Shown here: one piece after another, positions 7,649-17,261 of the stretch
Layout: each line of letters starts with the position of its first letter
Numbering within the stretch: the stretch's first letter is position 1
From: Clostridium bornimense
GTDB lineage: Bacteria; Bacillota; Clostridia; Clostridiales; Clostridiaceae
Length of the DNA stretch: 37,388 nt
NCBI RefSeq assembly: GCF_018917145.1
Contig: NZ_JAHLOD010000030.1
Span: forward strand, 1-37,388
Reading direction: 5' to 3'
The notes under the pieces: model-generated
Database searches by the model: none
The model's input: the letters and a program-made list of their open reading frames with translations, nothing else
What the model was told of the DNA's origin: nothing
Translations under genes and position numbers: made by a program

Positions 7649-8485
7649 ATGATATCAGATTACATAGATATAAGAATTATGATAATTATAGCATCGATGA
7701 TCCTTATTGGTGTGTTAGTAGCAGTCAGGATAGTTTTAGTAAAAATAATATTAAGGAAAGATGTTCTAACAGCCTTAAGATTAATTATTGGAAAAGAAGA
7801 AATACAAGAAGATGCAGTAACAGTTGTAGAAACAGAAAAGGGAATTCTAGGAGTATTAGCTGATGGTTTAGGTAAAAAAGAAGTAGGACGGATATCAAGT
7901 GAATGTGCAGTTAAAGTAATCAAAGATCTTTTTATTGCTGAAGGTAGTAAAGATATGCAAAATTACTTTTTTAATAAGGCATATAATAAAGCAAATCATG
8001 AAATAATTAGCCGTGTTGATAGTGAAAAAGGTGGTACCAGTGTATTAACAGCAATAATTGTAGATGGTTATTTACATTATGCATTAGTGGGGGATGCCAT
8101 GCTTTCTATTTTTAGAAGAAATGAGCTTTATAAGATAAGTAGAGGCCATTCAATAGATGTCTTAGCTGAAAATCAATATTTAGCAGGTAAAATAGAAAAA
8201 AATAAGGCAGTTTCAGTTCTAAAGGATAAAAAATTATTATATTACTTAGGACAAGCTTCTTATGGTGAAATAGAGATAAATGAAGAACCAATAAAACTAT
8301 ATAAAGATGATATTGTGGTGTTGAGTAGTAAAGGGGTTTACAACGGAATTAGGTGGATAGAACTAGAAAACATACTAAGGGGGAAAAAATCTATTGATGA
8401 AATATGTGAAGATATTATAAGTAAGGTTGATAAGAAAAATAATGGAAGTATATTGTTAATGAAATACACGTTAAATAATAGATAA
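7649..8485 (+). CDS. Membrane-anchored PP2C-like protein, probably catalytically impaired
   Basis: The start is ATG 7649, with TAGGAG overlapping the previous stop; this gives 278 residues. One N-terminal membrane helix (about 9-29) precedes a PP2C fold: GVLADGLGKKEVG (Asp72), KGGTSVLTAIIVDGYLHYALVGDAML, then VVLSSKGVYNG and a final KNNGSILLMKY. In active PP2C enzymes the two late motifs read SDG and DNxT, and both Asp residues hold the catalytic metals; here they are Lys228 and Asn264. The first Asp is kept. A phosphatase that has lost two metal ligands may bind phosphoproteins without cleaving them. The next gene has the same pattern of losses. Confidence 0.7.
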   Translation: MISDYIDIRIMIIIASMILIGVLVAVRIVLVKIILRKDVLTALRLIIGKEEIQEDAVTVVETEKGILGVLADGLGKKEVGRISSECAVKVIKDLFIAEGSKDMQNYFFNKAYNKANHEIISRVDSEKGGTSVLTAIIVDGYLHYALVGDAMLSIFRRNELYKISRGHSIDVLAENQYLAGKIEKNKAVSVLKDKKLLYYLGQASYGEIEINEEPIKLYKDDIVVLSSKGVYNGIRWIELENILRGKKSIDEICEDIISKVDKKNNGSILLMKYTLNNR

Positions 8486-8499
8486 GTTGGGTGAATATT

Positions 8500-10233
8500 A
8501 TGAGAAAATTAAACTCAAAAGTGAGGACTAGTTTTATTTCAGAAGAAGGAACATACTTGCAAAATAAGGATTATTTTGCTTTTGTTGAACTAGATAAATT
8601 AGCATGTTATGTTGTGGCAGATGGTATTGATGATGATAATACACAGGAAAGTGCAGAGATAGTAGTAACTAGTATAATTAAAGATTTTACTGAAAAGCCA
8701 ACAATGAAGCCATCATTAATAAGAAAATATATTAATAATGCTAATAGGGAGTTAATACATAATAGTAATAATGTTAGATTAAAGGCATCAGTTATGATAG
8801 TTGTTTCTGATTATAGCAAAATAAGATATGCAATGGTCGGTAATGCGAGATTTTACTATTTTAAAGATGGGCATATAAGAATAAAAAGTAAAGATCAATC
8901 ATTGACAGAACAAATGGCTGAGAAAGGTTTAGTATCTTTAGATAGAGTGTCAAAACATATTGAGAGAAATAATTTAACATCATTTTTAGGGGAAGATAAG
9001 ATTGATAAACCAATAGTATCTCCAAAAATAAAATTAGATGATGGAGATGTTTTTGCTTTATTAACTAGAGGAATATGGGAGAATTGTGGAGAGGTAGAAT
9101 TAGAAGATGCTCTAGAAGGAGTAGCTTCGCCTGCAGAGGTTGTAGATAATGTAGAAGAAATAATATTATCTAAACAACCAGAAGTAATAGAAAATTATAC
9201 AGTTGCATTTACTTTTTTTGATAAAGTTTTTGTAAATCCCAATAAGGGAAAACGCATTAAGAAGATACTTATGGTAGTGATTCCAATTATAGTATTGATT
9301 ATAACATTATCAACAGTCATGATGATGAAAGTGAAAAATAAAAAAGAAGCACTTGAAGATATGAAATACAGTATTAGTAGTGGTGATCAATATTTAGAAG
9401 ATAATAATGCTGTAAGAGCAAATGAAGAATATAATGAAGCAAAAAAAATAGCTGAGAAGTATAAAGTTAAAGATGAATTAGATGAGATAGATAAAAAAAT
9501 AAAATATACAGAGAATATAACCACAGGAGATAAGTTATTGAAAGATGGTAAGTATGATGAGGCAATAGGACAATATTTAATTGCTTTGGATAAAAGCGCA
9601 AAATATGATAATAGATGCAAAAGTTATATTGAAAAGAAAATTAGTTTCGCACAAGATTGTATAAGAATAAATGAACTTATGGATCTTGGGGATAAAGAAC
9701 TTGAAAATAAAAATTATAGTTCTGCAGATGCAAATTATAAAGCTGCTAAAGAGTTAGCAACACAATGTAATTTATCTACAGAGCGAAATGCTGCACAAGA
9801 CAAGTTAAAAGAGGTAGCAGACTTATTAAGTGCAGAAAATGATGAGAAAAAGGCAGAGGAAAAAGCTAAGAAGGAAAAAGGTGAACAAGCATATATCAAA
9901 GGAACTGAGTATATGAAAAATGGTGATGATGCTTATGTATCAGGAAACTATGTAGGAGCAATAAAGCAATATAAATTGGCGAAGGAACAATTTGAAGTTG
10001 CTGAAAGTAAATCTTTGGTTGAGGAAATTGATAGTAAGTTAGATGATATAGATCAATTAATACATGCAAAAGAGAATGAAGCTGTTAATTATGTAAGAGA
10101 TGCTAGAAACTTAGTTTCTGAGAATAAAAAAGATGAAGCAAAGGTTAAATATAGACAAGCTCAAGAGATTTATAAAAATTTAGAAATGATTGATGTTTTT
10201 AATGAAATAGAAGATGAGATAAATAGAATTTAA
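8500..10233 (+). CDS. PP2C-like domain / membrane helix / TPR-like repeat protein
   Basis: ATG 8500 is preferred over GTG 8491, which overlaps the ribosome site (GGGTG); this gives 577 residues. Residues 1-245 form a PP2C-like domain: VVADGIDDDN (Asp41) and IRYAMVGNARFYYF, but the later motifs are LLTRGIW (Arg190 for Asp) and IENYTVAF (Glu231 for Asp). A membrane helix at about 258-278 follows. The remainder is helical, with repeated modules such as DQYLEDNNAVRANEEYNEAKKIAE, KLLKDGKYDEAIGQYLIALDK and DDAYVSGNYVGAIKQYKLAKEQ that look like tetratricopeptide repeats. The two halves lie on opposite sides of the helix unless the topology is unusual, so the repeats may face outward and contact the wall or apparatus. 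Confidence 0.7.
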   Translation: MRKLNSKVRTSFISEEGTYLQNKDYFAFVELDKLACYVVADGIDDDNTQESAEIVVTSIIKDFTEKPTMKPSLIRKYINNANRELIHNSNNVRLKASVMIVVSDYSKIRYAMVGNARFYYFKDGHIRIKSKDQSLTEQMAEKGLVSLDRVSKHIERNNLTSFLGEDKIDKPIVSPKIKLDDGDVFALLTRGIWENCGEVELEDALEGVASPAEVVDNVEEIILSKQPEVIENYTVAFTFFDKVFVNPNKGKRIKKILMVVIPIIVLIITLSTVMMMKVKNKKEALEDMKYSISSGDQYLEDNNAVRANEEYNEAKKIAEKYKVKDELDEIDKKIKYTENITTGDKLLKDGKYDEAIGQYLIALDKSAKYDNRCKSYIEKKISFAQDCIRINELMDLGDKELENKNYSSADANYKAAKELATQCNLSTERNAAQDKLKEVADLLSAENDEKKAEEKAKKEKGEQAYIKGTEYMKNGDDAYVSGNYVGAIKQYKLAKEQFEVAESKSLVEEIDSKLDDIDQLIHAKENEAVNYVRDARNLVSENKKDEAKVKYRQAQEIYKNLEMIDVFNEIEDEINRI

Positions 10234-10253
10234 ATAGATAGGTGATAAAGTAT

Positions 10254-11531
10254 ATGGATATTTCTGTGAATAAAAAAATAGAAAAAATAAGTGAATTACA
10301 GGATAGAGTATTACTGAAAAAATTAATACAAAGCGTATTTTTATCATTAGAGCAGTATACTAAAGAGAAGTATAATCGCATTGAAGAAAGAGTTTTTGAT
10401 GAGATATCTGTGGAAATGGAAAAGTACAATATATTTTCTACAATATGTAATAAAGAGGAACTTGATGAAACTAGTGAAAGCTTTTATCCAATGATAGAAG
10501 ATGATGTTTTAGAAATTAAATATGATGTAGAGAGTATAAGAAAAGCTCTTAGTAATAAAGAAGAAATATTTCTTTTTAAAATTTTTATGAAGAAGGATTA
10601 CTTAGAAATAAAAGAGTTTATAAAAAATACAAAGGTAATTAAAGGGATAATTGAAACTAATTATAGAAGTTATCAAGGCTATTTTAGAGTAGTTGAAAAT
10701 GAAGAATACGTAAAGAAAATAGAAGAATTATATAGTAGTTTTATAAATAACAATATACCTTGGAAAAGTAAAAACGTACCTTATATTAGAAAAATGCTAA
10801 ATGTAATGTTAGTAAGTTGTGATGGAGAAATAGGAGAAAGAGAAAGTATAGAAAGAATAGAAGTGGATTTTGGAGAATATTCAAGTTTTATAGAATATAA
10901 TATGGTTCCTTTATGGAATGTAAAGGAAGTGCAGCTTAAGACTAATGGATTTTCTCTGCCTTGTATAGATAAAGTAAACTACAAACATATAGTATCTCTA
11001 GAAAAAGAAGGAGTAGATAACGGATACCTTGTAAAATTAACAAAAGATGATAATGCAACTGTTTTATTTGAAAAAGATATTATTGATATAATATCACCCA
11101 CTAGTGAAAAAAACGTATGGAGTGTATACAAATTTTGTAAAGTTAACGAGGAAGAATTAAAAGAATATAGCTATAAAATATTTGGCAATGATGTAAATAT
11201 GAATTTTGCAGGTAAGTTAATTTATAATAGTGGCTACAGTATAAAAACTAGAGGGGATTTACATAGATTAATATCATCATTTGATGCAGCGAAGAATTTT
11301 CAGTTAGTAGATATAAAGATAGAAGAATATACAAGCAAAGAAAAAGAAACTTATAATGTCAATGAATTTGTTATAGATGAAATAAGGGAAGAAGATATAA
11401 GAAAAGTATTAGTTTTGTACTTTAGATGTGAAAATAAAGATAATTATTTAAATAGAGATATATTAAGCTTCTTAATATCAGAGGTACAAATGATATATCC
11501 AGAGTATTACTGTGAGGGTAAGATAATATGA
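10254..11531 (+). CDS. Unrecognised protein, candidate baseplate or assembly component
   Basis: ATG 10254 lies 8 bases behind AGGTGA; an in-frame GTG at 10242 overlaps that site. The 425-residue product has no signal peptide, membrane segment or cysteine motif. The first 60 residues are helical, the middle is mixed (NIPWKSKNVPYIRKMLNVML...CDGEIGERE), and a beta-rich part follows from about 200 (EVDFGEYSSFIEYNMVPLWNV, GYLVKLTKDDNATVLFEKDI). I do not recognise the family. It overlaps the next gene by 4 bases (ATGA), so the two products are probably made together. Position between regulators and spike genes would suit a baseplate wedge protein; that is inference. Confidence 0.45.
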   Translation: MDISVNKKIEKISELQDRVLLKKLIQSVFLSLEQYTKEKYNRIEERVFDEISVEMEKYNIFSTICNKEELDETSESFYPMIEDDVLEIKYDVESIRKALSNKEEIFLFKIFMKKDYLEIKEFIKNTKVIKGIIETNYRSYQGYFRVVENEEYVKKIEELYSSFINNNIPWKSKNVPYIRKMLNVMLVSCDGEIGERESIERIEVDFGEYSSFIEYNMVPLWNVKEVQLKTNGFSLPCIDKVNYKHIVSLEKEGVDNGYLVKLTKDDNATVLFEKDIIDIISPTSEKNVWSVYKFCKVNEEELKEYSYKIFGNDVNMNFAGKLIYNSGYSIKTRGDLHRLISSFDAAKNFQLVDIKIEEYTSKEKETYNVNEFVIDEIREEDIRKVLVLYFRCENKDNYLNRDILSFLISEVQMIYPEYYCEGKII

Positions 11532-12223
11532 ATTATATTTGGAATGTGTTATTAGAAGCAAGAAAAAAAGGAGTAAACGAAAATAATATTTCCTTTGTAC
11601 CAGCAGTAGTCAGTAGTCCATATATGGAGATAGCCTCTGAGGATATTAATTATATTAATATAGATAATAATTCTGTTGTAGAGGTAAATCCATGGTTTAG
11701 ATTTTATGATATTTTCAAGGAATTTTTTCCTAGTGATAATGATGAAGATATTGAAGTTAGAGAAGCAATATTTGATATTATAATGCATTTTTTAGGTGAT
11801 ATTGATTTGGTGTCAGGGGTTACAAAAACTTACTTTATAAAACAATTATTACTTAAAGATATAGAAGATAATATTTTTGGAGAGAATATAAAAGAGAATA
11901 TAAGTGTATTTGATAATGATGAACTAGATATAGTATTAGAAGGCATGGTTAATTTATATAGATGCAATACATCATTGTTATTGTTTAATAAAATTATAAA
12001 GAATATCTTTAAAAACTCAATAGTTTATATAAATAAATGTAAACATAAAAACATTTATATTTATTTAAATGAGGAAAAAAGTGAAAAACTTGAGAAGAAA
12101 ATAGCAATTATAATTGATATTTTTTTACCAATTAATTTTATAAACCATATCTATTGGGACAAACATTTTGGAATAATAGGGGTTAATGAAACTATGGTAC
12201 TTAACAATATAGTGATGGTTTAA
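11528..12223 (+). CDS. Unrecognised protein, candidate baseplate component
   Basis: The ATG overlaps the preceding stop (ATGA), which implies translational coupling. The 231-residue product is acidic and soluble. The recognisable features are VNPWFRFYDIFKEFFP near residue 55, a helical centre, and a C-terminal segment LPINFINHIYWDKHFGIIGVNETMVLNNIVMV whose short strand pair recalls the C-termini of wedge-type tail proteins, but the resemblance is too weak to name a family. It may be the partner of the 425-residue protein. Confidence 0.4.
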   Translation: MNYIWNVLLEARKKGVNENNISFVPAVVSSPYMEIASEDINYINIDNNSVVEVNPWFRFYDIFKEFFPSDNDEDIEVREAIFDIIMHFLGDIDLVSGVTKTYFIKQLLLKDIEDNIFGENIKENISVFDNDELDIVLEGMVNLYRCNTSLLLFNKIIKNIFKNSIVYINKCKHKNIYIYLNEEKSEKLEKKIAIIIDIFLPINFINHIYWDKHFGIIGVNETMVLNNIVMV

Positions 12224-12237
12224 TAGGGGGAAGAATT

Positions 12238-14886
12238 ATGAGTGGATATTCATATAAATTACATAAAGATAATAGAAAAGGAAATAGAGTAGTAAAAAGG
12301 GACAGGTATAAAGAAAAAGATTTAAGACTTATGACAACTTATCAATTAAGGGATATTTGTGCAAAAGAGAAGTTAGTAAAAAGTATAGTTAATCCCTTAG
12401 ATAAGGAAGGGTTGATAAGGCTGATTATGAAATATAGGGGAGAAAATGATACTTTACTTATAAGGGAATATAAAGAGGGCGGAATAGAAAGAATAGAAAG
12501 ATTTTTAAAAAAAAGTTCATTAAATATTATTGAGAGAATTGATATAGAGTATCCAGCTAAAATTACTTTATATGACAATATTGATTTAGAAATATTAGAT
12601 CAGTATAGGATAAAAAGTAATGATATTTTGGAAGAAGAAAATGTGATATTAATAGACGGAAATAATAAAGTGTGTACAATTTTCAATATTAGAAAACTAG
12701 AGATAGATAATGAAGAAAAATATTTTCTAGTAAAGGATGCTAGTATTCCATGTATGGAATCTGACATAAGAAACTATAAATTATTGCTTTTTTCAGGTAA
12801 ATATTCAGAGTTATTATACAATATTTATAATGGAGAAGAGATGTTATCAGGAGTACCACTTACGGCTTATTCTTTAGAAGTATTGCAATTTGAGGTTAAA
12901 GAATTAGAAGAGACTAATATTCCTTTAGCGATTGATTTTGGTACAAGTAATACAACAGCAGGAATTTATATTAATAGAGAAAATTTTAGGGGACTTAATA
13001 ATAATTTTGCTGAAGATGGTACATATATTGGCAGTGAAGAAAAAGATAGTGAGAAAGTAAAATTTGTAAATATAATAGATTTTAGTAGAGAAAATCCAGT
13101 GATTACTCCATTAATACCAACTGTTGTAGCTGTGAAAAAGATTGATAACGATAAAATAGAGTATATATTTGGATATGATGCTATGATGATGTGGAATAAA
13201 AGATATACAGATGATGGACTAACTATTTTTTATGATATAAAAAGATGGGTTAGTGATTATGATAAAAGTGAGAAAGTAATTGATATTTATGAAAAAACTG
13301 TTTTGATAAAAAGAAAAGATATAATAAAAGCTTATTTAGAATATGTGATAGCTTTAGCTAATCAAAGATTCAAGTGTAAATTTAATCATATATGTATTTC
13401 ATCGCCTTCTAAACAAAAATATAAATTTCATCAGTTATTTAAAGAAATACTTAGTGATTATATCGTTGACAATGAAGATATATTAGAAGAAAGTGCAGCA
13501 GTTTTATATAATACAATTTCAGATTTAATAGAGCAAAAGAAATATGTTGATGGAGCAGAATATAAGGCACTTATAATAGATTGCGGTGGTGGAACAACAG
13601 ATTTAACGGGATGTAAGTTTAGTATTTCAAATAATAGAGTTTCTTATGAATTAAATATAGAAACATCATATGAAAATGGTGATACAGACTTTGGAGGAAA
13701 TAATATTACTTTTAGAATACTGCAATTTATAAAAATACTTATGGTAGAAAAAATAATAAGAGGTACTAATAATATAAGGAAGGAAATATTAAGTGATTTT
13801 AATTTAGATGTTTTTAGGTTTATTGATAAAAATGGAGTAAAAGAATTATTTGAAAAAATAGATAATCAATACCAGTTGGCAGAAGAAATAATTCCTACAA
13901 AATATAAGCTTTATGAGACAAAAAGTAAAGAAGATTATTGCAAAGTAAAAAGTAATTATTATTGCTTATTTAACTTAGCAGAAGAAGTTAAAAAAACATT
14001 TTTTAGTAATCCTGAATTATTGTCAGTATTGTTAACAATAAATGATTGCGAAGATTATGAAGGTACTACAATTAAATATGATAAGTGGAAGATATCTACA
14101 AACCAAAATGGAGTGCTAAAAGTAATAGATCATATAGAAGATATATCAATTAACATATATGAGATTGAGTCTCTTATAAAAGGTGATATCTATAACTTAG
14201 TAAATAAGTTTTTAAATAAAATGTATTTAGATGATCAATTATATGATTATTCATTGATAAAACTAACAGGACAGTCTTGTATGGTAGATGTATTTAGGGA
14301 TTCAATAAAAGAATTTATTCCAGGAAAACTTATAAAGTTAAAAAGATTCAATAGAGAAGAAAAAAATCAGTATGAGCTTAAGTTATCATGTCTTAAAGGA
14401 ACATTAAAATATCTCTATGATAGAAATTTTGGCTATGCTGATATAAATATAGTAAGTAAAAATCCTACATTCCCATATATGATAACAGCATATACACATA
14501 ACGGAGAACAAAAAGTTTTAATTAAGGGAAATGAAGTAACACAAGGAACAATATCAAGGTTTATGGATAAAATTATCTTAAAGCTTTATCTTATGGATAA
14601 TAATAATTCTGTAAAGTTTGAATATAATTATAACTTTGATAATGAAGATTTGAAAATAACAGATGCGGAAACTATAGAGGAAGAATACCCTAATATTTTG
14701 CAATCAGAAACTGATAATATTGATAATAATGAAATAAAATTTTTCATATGGTCAAAGGAAGTGTATTGGGGGTTCTATGTTTTAGCAGTAGTACGTAGAA
14801 ATGAACAATTATATATAGGTAATGAAAAGTTCTTTTATTTTGAAAATGATCAATGGGAAAGAAATTTCTTTGATGGTCTTAAATGA
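12238..14886 (+). CDS. Large Hsp70/actin-fold ATPase with SAP-like N-terminal domain
   Basis: This is an 882-residue protein behind AGGGGGAAG. The N-terminus (about 30-75: MTTYQLRDICAKEKLVKS, KEGLIRLIMKYRG) looks like a SAP-type helical hairpin. The actin/Hsp70 ATPase follows: phosphate-1 loop AIDFGTSNTT (231-240), phosphate-2 IDCGGGTTDL (447-456) and the adenosine-type motif KLTGQSCMVDVF near 675. There is no classic Hsp70 substrate-binding domain; about 100 residues of beta-rich sequence follow instead. It belongs to the divergent Hsp70-like proteins. Together with the J-domain gene of the same operon it could form a dedicated chaperone that replaces the missing ClpV-type ATPase in recycling or loading. 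The family assignment is solid; the role is inference. Confidence 0.78.
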   Translation: MSGYSYKLHKDNRKGNRVVKRDRYKEKDLRLMTTYQLRDICAKEKLVKSIVNPLDKEGLIRLIMKYRGENDTLLIREYKEGGIERIERFLKKSSLNIIERIDIEYPAKITLYDNIDLEILDQYRIKSNDILEEENVILIDGNNKVCTIFNIRKLEIDNEEKYFLVKDASIPCMESDIRNYKLLLFSGKYSELLYNIYNGEEMLSGVPLTAYSLEVLQFEVKELEETNIPLAIDFGTSNTTAGIYINRENFRGLNNNFAEDGTYIGSEEKDSEKVKFVNIIDFSRENPVITPLIPTVVAVKKIDNDKIEYIFGYDAMMMWNKRYTDDGLTIFYDIKRWVSDYDKSEKVIDIYEKTVLIKRKDIIKAYLEYVIALANQRFKCKFNHICISSPSKQKYKFHQLFKEILSDYIVDNEDILEESAAVLYNTISDLIEQKKYVDGAEYKALIIDCGGGTTDLTGCKFSISNNRVSYELNIETSYENGDTDFGGNNITFRILQFIKILMVEKIIRGTNNIRKEILSDFNLDVFRFIDKNGVKELFEKIDNQYQLAEEIIPTKYKLYETKSKEDYCKVKSNYYCLFNLAEEVKKTFFSNPELLSVLLTINDCEDYEGTTIKYDKWKISTNQNGVLKVIDHIEDISINIYEIESLIKGDIYNLVNKFLNKMYLDDQLYDYSLIKLTGQSCMVDVFRDSIKEFIPGKLIKLKRFNREEKNQYELKLSCLKGTLKYLYDRNFGYADINIVSKNPTFPYMITAYTHNGEQKVLIKGNEVTQGTISRFMDKIILKLYLMDNNNSVKFEYNYNFDNEDLKITDAETIEEEYPNILQSETDNIDNNEIKFFIWSKEVYWGFYVLAVVRRNEQLYIGNEKFFYFENDQWERNFFDGLK

Positions 14887-14900
14887 TAGTGGGGTAAAAA

Positions 14901-15680
14901 ATGTATAAGAATAATAAGCCAGTGTTTGAAAGTGGAAAAATTTTAAAAATAGAAATGTTAGAGAATTTACGAGATTTTAATAGAGATTATCTAGATATCA
15001 AATACAAGGATTATTGTGATGGAATAATCAAAGGTTGTGATATTGAGGTATACGATAATTACATTACTATAAATAATGGAATAATTAAATATAACAATAC
15101 GTTATATCTATTAAAAGAGAAAGAGGAAATAGCTTATATAAATAACAATAGGTATATGATGCTAAAGGTGAGATTTTTAGATCATTCAAAGGAAGATGAT
15201 TTTGAAGTTAATTATTCTGATATATTTCTTGATGAAGACATGGAATTAAAGAAAAATGAAATGGAAATCTGCAGGTTTAAGTTAAGAGAGGGAGCTAAGC
15301 TAAGAAATAATCATGTTGATTTTTATGACTACAATACAGAATTTGATACTATAAATATTCTTAATACTGTTTATGCAGACAATGAAATAGGTACATTACC
15401 ACCAGTAATAACATATGAATTTGGAAAAGAATTGTTGAAGTTAAATGTTGATACAATGTGGGACATTAACTTTGCTATAGCTTGTGTTAATAGAAAAGAA
15501 CCATTACCAAGAATTGTGATAATGTCATATATAAAAAATAAAATTAATATTGAAGATAAGTTTTATACTAATGAAGAAATATATAATTTTTTAGTTCAGA
15601 TACTTAATAATATAAAAAATAATAAAGATGCTAGTGTTGTTAATAGAAAAGGTAGACAGAGAATGATATTAATAGATTGA
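14901..15680 (+). CDS. Unrecognised protein, candidate baseplate/spike adaptor
   Basis: The ATG follows a GTGGGG site. The 259-residue product is soluble and beta-rich in its first half. Its start, KPVFESGKILKIEMLENLRDF, followed by a strand-rich stretch GCDIEVYDNYITINNGIIKYNNTLYLL, has the flavour of the N-terminal shoulder domains of receptor-binding or TssK-like baseplate proteins. The second half is helical with a basic C-terminus (NRKGRQRMILID). It lies immediately before the first VgrG gene (stop 15680, next start 15698). I cannot assign a family. Confidence 0.4.
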   Translation: MYKNNKPVFESGKILKIEMLENLRDFNRDYLDIKYKDYCDGIIKGCDIEVYDNYITINNGIIKYNNTLYLLKEKEEIAYINNNRYMMLKVRFLDHSKEDDFEVNYSDIFLDEDMELKKNEMEICRFKLREGAKLRNNHVDFYDYNTEFDTINILNTVYADNEIGTLPPVITYEFGKELLKLNVDTMWDINFAIACVNRKEPLPRIVIMSYIKNKINIEDKFYTNEEIYNFLVQILNNIKNNKDASVVNRKGRQRMILID

Positions 15681-15697
15681 TAATAAAGGGGGGACGT

Positions 15698-17248
15698 ATG
15701 TTGGCAAATGATATAACCTACGAAAATATCAAAGTATCAACATTTGATTTTACATATATAAAAGATGTAAAAATCGAAAATGAAGTAAATAATCACAATA
15801 CACTGTTTATATCAGGAATTGTTGATGATGAGGTAAAGGATTTATATTTACACTATACTTTAGAAGAAACACCTATAGTTGTATATTATGAAAATGAAGA
15901 TGAAGATAATGAGAAAGACAATATATTATTTAATGGTATAGTAACAGATATATCAATCAAATGTATAAATAATTTATATAAGATGTCTGTTAAAGGAAAA
16001 GACTATAGTTATTTATTAGATGTTGAGAAGAAAACAAGAAGCTTTCAAAATACTGCTATGACAAATCATCAATTAATAGATGAGATTATGAAATCATATC
16101 CTTATATTAATTATGAAATAAATATAGCAGAAGAGCCAATAGGAAGATTTTTATTGCAATATAAAGAAACAGATTTCGAATTTTTAAAAAGGGTAGTATC
16201 AATATATAAAGATGCAATTATTAATAATTCAGAAAGTGATAGTAGTGAAATTAAAATTGGATTGCCAAAGATGAAGTTATCAATTAGTGATTTAACACCA
16301 TTTACAGGTGGAAGACAATACATTAGAGAAAACAGGGTAATAGATAGAAAACAGCTTTACAAATATTGTAATTATACAGTGTCAAAGGATATAGAAGAAT
16401 ACATAAAGGCAAAGGAATATGACAATGACATTATAGAAAATGATTTTATTACATATAGTATTTTAAGAAATGACATTAAATATATAGGAGATAGATATCG
16501 ATTCGATGACAATATATATGTAAGAAATGAATTTCAGCTTGAAGGTAGAGAATATTTCATAAAAAAAGCATCAAGATATTTAAATAAAGGAACCTTAGAA
16601 AGTATATATGAAATAAGAAATAAAAAGGGGATTAGATTGAGCGGTATTTACAATAAAAATCTTATTGGAATATCGATATTTGGTACTATTGCAGAGGTAA
16701 GTAGAGATAAAGTAAGAGTAAATTTAGAAATAGATGAAGAAGGAGAAAGTTCAAATTTATACTGGTTTCCTTATGCATCGGTAGCATCATCACCAGATGG
16801 TGGAGGGTGGTATTGTATGCCAGAGATAGGTGAAAGAGTACGACTAAATGTACCTGGTAAAGATGAAACAAAGGCTTTTGTTATTAATTCAATTGATGAA
16901 GAGGATATTTCTAATGCAAAAGAAGATGATAGGATGGCAAATCCTCAGGATAAATCATTGCAAACTGATTCTGGACAAGAAGTTAAGTTTACAGAATCAG
17001 GGGTAGCCATAGAGTCAAATGGAGGAGAAGCATCAATGAATCTTAATAAAGATGGAACTGTTACAGTGGTAGGACAAAAGTCTATTGAAATAACTTGTGG
17101 TAACACTATTGAGATTAGATCAGAAAATAATATAAACATCCTTGCAGAAGAAGATATAAATATAAAGAGTGAAGCTGGTGGAGAAATAAAAATGCCAAAG
17201 GGAGAAAAAATATTATTTAATGGTAAAAAAATTCACAATAATGGATAA
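15698..17248 (+). CDS. VgrG-like spike protein 1 (gp27/gp5-like)
   Basis: ATG 15698 is behind GGGGGG; the longer open frame starts inside the previous gene. The 516-residue protein has the VgrG plan: gp27-like domains (residues 1-310) with RSFQNTAMTNHQLIDEIM and FLLQYKETDFEFLKRVVSIY, an OB-fold domain from about 325 containing GWYCMPEIGERVRLNVPG (near 370), and a repetitive beta-prism tail from about 410 (VTVVGQKSIEITCGNTIEIRSENNINIL). VgrG trimers cap the inner tube and carry the tip and effectors. There is no toxin extension; it ends in KILFNGKKIHNNG. It is one of three spike domains in the operon. Confidence 0.88.
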   Translation: MLANDITYENIKVSTFDFTYIKDVKIENEVNNHNTLFISGIVDDEVKDLYLHYTLEETPIVVYYENEDEDNEKDNILFNGIVTDISIKCINNLYKMSVKGKDYSYLLDVEKKTRSFQNTAMTNHQLIDEIMKSYPYINYEINIAEEPIGRFLLQYKETDFEFLKRVVSIYKDAIINNSESDSSEIKIGLPKMKLSISDLTPFTGGRQYIRENRVIDRKQLYKYCNYTVSKDIEEYIKAKEYDNDIIENDFITYSILRNDIKYIGDRYRFDDNIYVRNEFQLEGREYFIKKASRYLNKGTLESIYEIRNKKGIRLSGIYNKNLIGISIFGTIAEVSRDKVRVNLEIDEEGESSNLYWFPYASVASSPDGGGWYCMPEIGERVRLNVPGKDETKAFVINSIDEEDISNAKEDDRMANPQDKSLQTDSGQEVKFTESGVAIESNGGEASMNLNKDGTVTVVGQKSIEITCGNTIEIRSENNINILAEEDINIKSEAGGEIKMPKGEKILFNGKKIHNNG

Positions 17249-17261
17249 AGGGGTTAAGTAA

